From: Agrocybe praecox
Lineage: Eukaryota; Basidiomycota; Agaricomycetes; Agaricales; Agrocybaceae
NCBI GenBank assembly: GCA_964017145.1
Contig: OZ024840.1
Span: 1,488,001 to 1,552,000 of the forward strand
Reading direction: 5' to 3'
Length of the DNA stretch: 64,000 nt
Under the pieces are notes generated by a model. That model had not been told where the DNA came from. It searched no databases and saw only the letters and a program-made list of their open reading frames with translations. Shown piece by piece: positions 57,068 to 64,000 of the stretch. The translations under genes and the position numbers were made by a program. Numbering within the stretch: position 1 is the stretch's first letter; every line of letters begins with the position of its first letter.

Positions 57068-57804
57068 GGTCGGTGGGTATATGCGAGGAGGGTATTAAAA
57101 TGGTATTGGCTCCCGGTCGAAAGCAAACGAAGGTGTATGAACGGGAACTTTGGATATTTAGTTCAAGAGTTCTAATAGCCGCTGTAGTTAATCTAATAGA
57201 AGCAATCAGAAAGTGAGCATTGAATTTGGAGGATCAAGAAACGATACTCACTTCGAAGTCCGAGTCGGAATCGGGGCCAATGACAACCTAGAGACCTTGG
57301 CACGCTTTCTATGCGTGTCCGATACGATACCCTCGTGTATCGGAGGCAGCCTGGGAAGTGTGAAGAAGGAATGACTGCTGAAAGCAGAAGTAATGCTAAT
57401 AGCAGTCACTCTAAGTAGCAGTACGCGAGCAATTACCCAAGGTCACGCTCTGCGGAGAACACAAAGAGCCAGCACGTGAATTAATTGAAATTTGGCGCCT
57501 TGCAACATCTCGACAAATATTCAGGGGTGCTCGTCAGAGAGTAGAAAGAACATAAATTGGGCATGTACATAAGTCATCATCAGGTCGTCATCAGGCATAA
57601 TAAGCTTACAATGCAATATTATCGCAGTCGCAGCTTCAAGTCGCAGAAAGTCTATATAACTAAGAGGAAATACTACTAATAAGTAAATAATCATTGACGT
57701 CAATTCTCGTAGTAGCATATTTTTCTACTCAAAGTAGCAAGAGAAGAACAAAACGAACGAATGAGTGAATATACGGTAACCTTCCTTCCACCCATCCTAA
57801 GTAT
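57068..57804. other. Intergenic region between SGF11 and the CBS-PB1 gene
   Basis: 737 bases with the SGF11 promoter and the 3' end of the next minus-strand gene. A short spliceable frame near 57250-57300 (minus; VVIGPDSDSDFE with GTGAGT after it) might be a 5' extension of SGF11, but the helix-start Met at 57067 is sufficient. Nothing else seen. Confidence 0.4.
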
Positions 57805-60326
57805 CTAATAGTTATTGGAAGTCAACCTTGAGATGGTGAACACGCCAATAATAACGACCGCCAACGCTCCAATGCTAGCGGGCAACAAAAGATCCTTCGG
57901 GATACCAAACACTTCATCTCCAGAACCAGAATGGTGTTGATGATGACGAGGAGCTTGAGTAGGCTCAGGGACAACCTCTTTGGTAGGAGGAACGATCACA
58001 GTCGGTGTTGGGCTGACAACCGATTGCTCACTCTTCTCCACCTCCAATGTCTCTTCAGCGGCAGCGGCAGTCACAGCAGCAGCCTTTGCCTCGCTCTTCC
58101 CAGCACCAGCTTCTGCCCATCCTTTGCCACCCTGTACGAACAACACCACCCGGTCTGACCCAGCACCCCTAGCAATCTTGACAGCCTCCGAAACGTCATG
58201 GTCCGAGGTTATCAAGACACTGTCTCCGTCAGCATCAGTGTACGATAAATGGAAGTCAATGGGATCCGGACGCGCCAAGTCCTCAGATGTAGGTTGATAC
58301 TCGGTGAAGAATGGATCAGTTGCAAGCTTTCCAGCAACGATCTCGCGCAAGTGCTCAACATCATCGTGACGTGACTGGAATCGATGGGTGCGACCACTGG
58401 GAGTACGGAATTTGAAGACATATGTTCCATCATCCGCAGGAACGGGGACAGCGCCTCCAGGTACATTCAAACCCCTTTGGCGCGCATAACCCTCGAGAGC
58501 AGAGACTGCGTCCTCGTCCACGACAGACGCTGAGTCATTAGGGTGTACCTCAGAATGAGGCGATTGTTGGAGGTGGAGGTCGTTCAAAGATGGGAATGAA
58601 CGATGGTCAGTGTGGGCATTGGATCCGGATAATATAGACCCGTCGTCATCGTGTCCAATAGAGTCGAAGAAACGCCCCCACATAGGACCACCTTCCGTGT
58701 CATTGTGTCCACTTTCTGCGGACATAGCATTCATCTATCAAGTCATTCGTTAGCTGCGAAACGATGAAATATACAAATATAGCCAACCTGTTCCAAGGTA
58801 GCATAAGTCAACTTTAGAACATCGACGATGGCAATGAGCTTTCCGCCTTCCTCAAGAACAGGCAAATTGAGATAGTGACCATCTAAAAGAGTTATTGTAA
58901 GTACCACCGCAAGATCATACTAAATGAAAAGACAGAACTCACTATGCATCTTCTTGAGAGCATCATGTACACTCATGTGAGGAGGTGCAGTGTCGGGATG
59001 AGGTGTCATAACACGAACGACACTGCACCTGCCAGCGTCCAATCCAGCGGCAATAACCCTGAGGACGACGTCTTTGCTAGTGAAGATACCAGCAATCCTC
59101 TGGACCCCAGGAATACCAGGACTCATAGGGCCAGCAGCTTCCATGACACAAACAGCCGTCACTCTCCTCTCCTTCATCAACTTCGCGACCTCGCGCACGG
59201 TCGTCTTTGGACCAACTGTCGCAGGCTGCGTACGCGAGTCCATGACAGTTGTCAAGTCCGGCAGAGCGGTTTTCTCGCGCAGCTTCTCCGCCCACGCCAG
59301 CATGGCGGCTGCCTGAGGGTTAGCACCTACACCACCCCCCAATTCAGACTGCACGCCAGCCATAGCTGTGAAGAGCTGCTCGGAAGCAGCGGAGCTTCGC
59401 TCAACCTTGCCGAGTGCTTCGTGGAAGACCTTGGTGATATCCAAGAGTCCAACAACGTTGCCGTCTTCGTTACACACAGGCTTTATTCAATAAAATGAGA
59501 AGCTATAACACTTCAAACAGTCAAAGTGACGTACAAGATGTCTGAAATGTTTGGACACCATGAGTTCCAAGGCCTCTGTCGCGCTGGTGGTGTCGCGAGT
59601 AACCATAGGATTACGCGTCATTATCTGGCTGACAGGCGTAGTATGGGGATCAAGTCCTTCAGCAGTGACCTATGAAGCAATTTCCCTTGCATATTGATTT
59701 CTTATTCTAACCATGGGACCAAAAAGTAGAGACACACCCTGTACGCCAAATCCTTCGCCGTGAAAATCCCACTCAGCCCTTCCTCATCGTCGACGACAAG
59801 GACACAATCAGTACGCTTTGCAGCGCAAAGCTGACTGGCTTCAGAAACGGTGATATTCTCTGGGACTGTAAGTGCAGGGCTGGGCTTGAGAGCAGCTACA
59901 GTGCCCTTAGCCGCGCTGGATTTTCCGCCGCGTTTCGAAGATCGTTGTTGGTTGTACGTAGTTGAGATAGTACGCTTGCGCGAGAGCTCCGACTCGATCT
60001 TCTTTCGGATGGCCTAAATAACGACACCGAACATATGTCAGTGTTCAACATCCCCAACACACTACGTGAGCAAAACCTACCTCATCTCTCTTTCCCTGCT
60101 TCCTCCTCGTTTCCGACACAGTTTGGAATCCAGACACAGAAGACATTGTTCCAGTTAAGCTTTGGGTATTATACGAATCACTCCTCGAAAAGCTAGAAGT
60201 AGAATTAGTTGAATGACGGCCGAGTGGGGAAGTAGCACGTTCAGGGGTGGTAGGGAAAGCAACCTGGGGCGAAGGAGAATGCGGCCTTGCGTCACGATTA
60301 TGGGCCGGGACGGGTATACGGGACAT
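57805..60326 (-). CDS. CBS-domain and PB1-domain membrane-anchored protein (Mug70-like), 6 exons, 739 aa
   Basis: Exons: 60326-60081, 60013-59738, 59669-59535, 59480-58943, 58882-58788 and 58734-57805 (2220 nt). Four CBS motifs form two Bateman modules: KPSPALTVPENITVSEASQL and GLSGIFTAKDLAYRV; SQIMTRNPMVTRDTTSATEA and HLPVCNEDGNVVGLLDITK; PATVGPKTTVREVAKLMKE and IAGIFTSKDVVLRV; RVMTPHPDTAPPHMSVHDA and VLEEGGKLIAIVDVLKL. CBS pairs bind adenine nucleotides. A PB1-like domain follows (YVFKFRTPSGRTHRFQS, DPIDFHLSYTDADGDSVLI). The last 25 residues form a membrane span (LLLPASIGALAVVIIGVF), a tail anchor. The N-terminus is Ser/Pro-rich. The architecture matches fission yeast Mug70 and similar fungal proteins; the function is not established. 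Confidence 0.88.
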
Positions 60327-60476
60327 TCAGCGCCAACAACTGACTCTAGAAGACAAATTATGAGGTGACCGTCGCAAGATTCTGGCCGGAACAATATTTG
60401 TACGTGTTTACATTTACTAGGAAACTACACTAGACCTAATTTGGAATATATTATGTAATAGAACCGTAAATGGTAT

Positions 60477-60834
60477 TTATCCTCGGGTCTTGCCGTTTCT
60501 CAGCACCCCTGTCTTCTGTCTTTCTTGGTACAAGGTATACATGTAGTATACACCTCCAATGATTGCGATAGCGACGAAATTTGCTGTAAAGCAGGTTAGA
60601 TTTATGAAACATTATTACAAGGTACTACATACCTGCAATGAAAGCAACGACTCCTTGGAATAAATTGGTGACCATTGAAATTGCATGTGTCCCAACTTTG
60701 AATGCGCTGCCCAATACTTCTCCTGCGAGTGCGAATGCACCGTGAAAGATGGCAAATATAGCATTAAAGAGCGAGATAAAGACGCCCACGATGGAGGTTG
60801 TTAGCTCAGTTGCAGCGTGTACGATGGATGTCAT
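60477..60834 (-). CDS. Small membrane protein, 2 exons, 102 aa
   Basis: Exons 60834-60633 and 60583-60477 (309 nt). The first exon encodes an amphipathic to hydrophobic run, MTSIVHAATELTTSIVGVFI and FAIFHGAFALAGEVLGSAF, ending FQGVVAFIA. The second gives a clear membrane span (NFVAIAIIGGVYYMYTLY) followed by a basic tail, RNGKTRG. This suggests at least two membrane segments with the basic end in the cytosol. I do not recognise the family; the clean intron and membrane pattern support a real gene. Confidence 0.65.
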
Positions 60835-61283
60835 GGTTATGATTTGTATAATTGCTTTCTTAGTCTACATATAACTTGGATTTATACTTTGACGGCTCTC
60901 CATGGACGTCATAGTCATCACTCCTCTTTCCTCTATTTCATCCTCCACTTTCGTCATCTGGCTCATACAAACAATGATCCACCATTGACACTTTGATTTT
61001 GCGGAAGTTCCACTACTCGCAGGATCTGGGCGGGAAGTAGATAAATAAACGCCACCTAATAATATAACAACGTCTATTACAACGACTAAAAGATTCATTG
61101 AAAATAAATCGAAACCCAGAGTCCAACACATTATTTTATAGGTACCTCCACAATCTTCGATAATCTATATCTTATCCCCAAATTACGTGCAATAGTACTA
61201 TGCTTCCGCCATTGCAATTTCTGACGTCTTGATGAAGGGGAAAAGGTAGGAATTCGATTCCAACTGGTGCTAGACTGCAGAAA
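60835..61283. other. Intergenic region
   Basis: 449 bases upstream of the small membrane protein. A minus-strand 88-codon frame (60865-61131) starts with a hydrophobic stretch but then turns random; I do not call it. No repeat seen. Confidence 0.45.
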
Positions 61284-62536
61284 TCACCGTCTAGCAGCTC
61301 CAGCAGGAGGAGCGTTATTAGCTGGCTGAGCCAAGACAATACCAGCCCAACGCTGGACAAGCGACTGAACCTTGTCCCAAACAGTCACTACGACAGGGGG
61401 GATACCAGGTCGGTCAACGAGGCTTGAGATGTAGGCATTGGCAAATGCAACTGCATCACGAGTGAATGCCGACTGGAAGTATCGCTGGCGTAAAAAGTGT
61501 GCAAAGATGATAGGGGCAAGGAGCGAGTTGGAGAAAGTAAAGGTACCGAAGACGACGCGGGCGAGGATGGCAAGTTCAGTGTAAGCAACAACTTTCATAG
61601 CGGTGTCATAGTTGGCTTGAGGAAAGACAGAAATTAGATATTTTTTTAGCAAAAATATTTGTCATGTCCTGAGACTCACCTTTGACCCAAGCCTGAAGCC
61701 TCTTCGCTAAGGGGTGGGGTTGAGGTGGTCCACCAGCAGTAGCCGGGGGTCCTTGGGGCAGGAATTGAGGCATGAGGGTTGTCCGAGTGAAAGTCAAGGC
61801 ATGGAACAGCGAGAAAATCATGTAGGGCAACAAAGTAACTAGATGCAACAATATATTGAAGTTAGCACGGGGCAGACATAGATAGTAGAAAGAGTGCACG
61901 CACTTGCGACGGGTTTAGAGGTCCACCAGAAGAATGCAAGCAAGAAATATTGAATATTCTAACCAATCCCGAAAGCGTAATTAGCGGCCGCCTCATGTAC
62001 ATAGTACACATGCACTGAAGCAACATACCTCATCAAGCAGGGCACGACGAACATAGGCGACATTGGGTTGAGGGGTCTGCAAGCAAAGAAAGGGGTACGG
62101 TGTGAGTTACGTCATATTCCATGCGGTATCATCGAGGGGGGCGTCGCAAGGCGCAGGGCGAAATCGAGACGTACCCCAAGGGATTTTCTGTTGGAAGATT
62201 ATCAGTATGTGCAACAGACGCAGATGTAAAAGAAAGGAGACGCACTGGCATACGATGGCGTAGCTAACCAACGCGCCAGTGAAGCTGGCTGGAAAAAAGG
62301 AACAAAACGCGTGGTGAGTTGGCATCCTCATGTGCCTATGCGTACGTTTCGTACCTTTGTACCATAGAGTGGATGCAGTTTTGAGGGTAATCCATGCGAG
62401 CATATATCGCAGGGACGAGAGGAGGAGCAAAAAGTGGCCTCCAGCCCAGAGATAGTGCTAAGTGAAAAACATGACAAAATCTGAGTGTGCTAGTATGGGT
62501 TTATGAGAACAATCTAATCACCTGAGAAGTTGCCAT
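61284..62536 (-). CDS. POM33: TMEM33/POM33-family ER and nuclear-envelope membrane protein, 8 exons, 255 aa
   Basis: Multi-span protein of the POM33/Tts1/TMEM33 family, which shapes ER membrane and helps nuclear pores. Exons: 62536-62522, 62457-62355, 62288-62246, 62187-62175, 62076-62029, 61958-61904, 61838-61680 and 61615-61284 (768 nt). Family blocks: HYLWAGGHFLLLLSSLRYM, TLWYKASFTGALVSYAIV, YVRRALLDENIQYFLLAFFW, LPYMIFSLFHALTFTRTTLM, LAILARVVFGTFTFSNSLL and FLRQRYFQSAFTRDA. Several hydrophobic segments would span the membrane. The start exon encodes only MATSQ. Exon 4 is a 13-nt microexon giving QKSLG, flanked by good splice sites. Family assignment is firm; localisation is from the family. 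Confidence 0.9.
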
Positions 62537-62781
62537 TCGAACTATAGACTACAAGCAAGAAGAACGCGAATAACAAGTTTCGTGCGCGGTCGCTCGCTAT
62601 ATAAAAACCCCAAAAGTGACGAGCTGGAAGAATCTGGATGACCGTCACCTTTCCACTCGGAGTTTTCGAACCAAACGTGGCGTACGTCAGCGTCACACTC
62701 TCAGACACGTGTACATGTCACGCTCATCATCGTCATAATTATGATCACTCTAAGTACATAGCGTACACATGAAATTAGAAA

Positions 62782-64000
62782 CTATCTGCTCCAATTAGCG
62801 CCCAATTTCTTCATCTCCTTGCCCTTTTTATAAATCTCCTTTTTCACCGCCTTTTCTCCTAGTGTCTCTATCCGCTTCGACTTCCCACTCCCTCTAACAG
62901 GGCCATGAACAGATCCATCACCAACTTGACCATGGCCACTGCTTCTCAGTTTCTTTCCTGCTTGCTCGACAACTTCATCAACGTCCTCTTCCGACTCAGA
63001 CACAGTATCCTCGTCCCTTCTTCTCTTTTCACCTGCACGCACAGATTGGCCTTTGCCAGGACCAATGGCAAGGTTTACACGAGGAGGCACTTTGAAGCCG
63101 AATGCTTTGGCGATCTTTGTCAAGTCCAACTGGTTCACATCGAAGATCTTCTTCAATGAGTAAGAAGCGTATGATTGGAGATACGCTCGGTATCCAGCAG
63201 TGGCCGATCGGTAAAGATTGTAGTTCTTCGACAGAAGGTTTTCGAGCTGTGCAAGCATCCTAAGCCATCTTCTTTAACACAAAAAATTGATCTCTTACCT
63301 GTGCTTGAACATTCTCGATCCTATCTGCAGGGAATACGAACTCGTTCAATGGTACTTTGGCCTCCTTCAAGTATCTCAAAAATCCGAGTTCGCTTTCTAG
63401 CAAGAATAACAAACTCTTGCCAACCTTTCCTGCTCTGGCGGTACGGCCGACACGATGGATATAATCACGAGGGTCATCCGGAGGATCATACTGCACAATG
63501 TAATCTACTCGAGGAATATCAAGTCCACGAGCAGCGACATCTGTGCATAACAGGATCCCATTCTCGGCATTGATAAACTCGAAGAATGTATTGGTTCGCT
63601 TTTGTTGCTTTTGCTTGCCCTGCAATTTGTAGTAGTTAGTAACGCGACAGTGATGCAGAAGACAGAATGTGTAGTACACACATGTAAATCCAACACAGGG
63701 ACGTCAATATAATTCAACAGTTCCGAATGATACTTGACCGAATTACAACTTGAGAAGAAAACAATGACTTTTTTCTTCATATTCTTTTTTAGGAACGTAA
63801 AGAGCAATAGGAAGCGACGCTCAGAAGGGCACACGACATATCCTTGTGAAAGGGTAGCAACTGTACTTGTGCTTTCCTCTTTGTCGACATCGATGTGCAC
63901 AGGTCCAGGGCGGAGAGATATTCTTGCAAGATCTGTCACTTTGGTGGTTTGGGTGGCGGAGAAAAGCATTGTTTGGCGTTCGTCTGGAGAAATGGCATGA
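62782..64000 (-). CDS. HAS1: DEAD-box RNA helicase HAS1/DDX18, C-terminal part (gene runs off the right edge)
   Basis: Nucleolar helicase for 40S and 60S ribosome assembly. Visible exons: 64000-63682 (continuing), 63619-63299 and 63246-62782. Motif III appears as [14 protein letters not shown]. Later motifs are [18 protein letters not shown], the [20 protein letters not shown] stretch and motif [15 protein letters not shown]. The HAS1-specific C-terminal block is present: [19 protein letters not shown] and [19 protein letters not shown] Lys/Arg/Glu-rich tail ends GANWSR. This C-terminal block separates HAS1 from other DEAD-box helicases. The first half, with motifs Q, I and II (DEAD), lies beyond the window. 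Confidence 0.92.

Noticed and set aside
60865..61131. Minus-strand ORF with a hydrophobic start
   Set aside because: One hydrophobic run then low-information sequence; it lies in the promoter of the small membrane protein.
61240..61270. Possible tRNA T-arm (TTCGATTCC)
   Set aside because: No D-arm, anticodon arm or acceptor pairing around it; chance match.
1..64000. Search for CRISPR arrays, complete transposons or long terminal repeats
   Set aside because: No regularly spaced repeats, transposase or reverse-transcriptase frames were seen.

Overview
This 64 kb window looks like a chromosome segment of a mushroom-type basidiomycete (Agaricomycetes). Almost every gene is cut by many short introns of about 50-65 bases. 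The introns are mostly GT-AG, with three whose reading frame demands a GC-AG boundary. The recognisable proteins are fungal: a V-ATPase C subunit, an X325/BIM1-type copper protein pair, a CTR copper transporter, an MPH1/FANCM helicase, a two-bromodomain BDF1-like factor and a SAGA SGF11 subunit. I saw no rRNA, tRNA, CRISPR array or intact transposon. Exon models were built by eye. Wherever all exons are listed, the summed coding length is divisible by three and the joins stay in frame.

Layout. 1-6.3 kb: the 5' end of an unknown Pro-rich gene, a branched-chain aminotransferase, and an RBM26/27-like RNA-binding protein. 6.3-9.3 kb: a gene-poor stretch holding a decayed NAK-family kinase copy. 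9.3-15.9 kb: a trypsin-like protease and the ribosome-biogenesis factor URB2. 16.2-20.5 kb: two tandem paralogues, each with an N-terminal NYN nuclease domain and a C-terminal LOTUS-like domain. 21-30 kb: an RBR ubiquitin ligase, a multi-KH protein, VMA5 and the sulfurtransferase TUM1. 32.7-36.1 kb: a copper-uptake group of two X325/BIM1-like GPI proteins plus a CTR transporter, all on the minus strand. 37-38.8 kb: a miniature eight-cysteine hydrophobin-like gene and a frameshifted relic of a sister copy. 39.4-41 kb: a mitochondrial rhodanese next to frataxin. 41.6-64 kb: dense housekeeping and nuclear genes (WDR70, BDF1, a G-patch/zinc-finger protein, MPH1, SGF11, a CBS-PB1 protein, a small membrane protein, a TMEM33/POM33 protein and the 3' part of HAS1).

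Functional links suggested by order: the X325 pair and CTR most likely act together in copper import at the cell surface. Rhodanese and frataxin are both mitochondrial sulfur/iron proteins and lie 118 bp apart. VMA5/TUM1 and the G-patch gene/MPH1 share short divergent promoters. Telomere-like AACCCTAA boxes sit upstream of URB2, the second NYN gene and frataxin. Gene-structure oddities include two 4-nt microexons inferred in MPH1, an 11-nt one in SGF11 and a 13-nt one in the TMEM33 gene.
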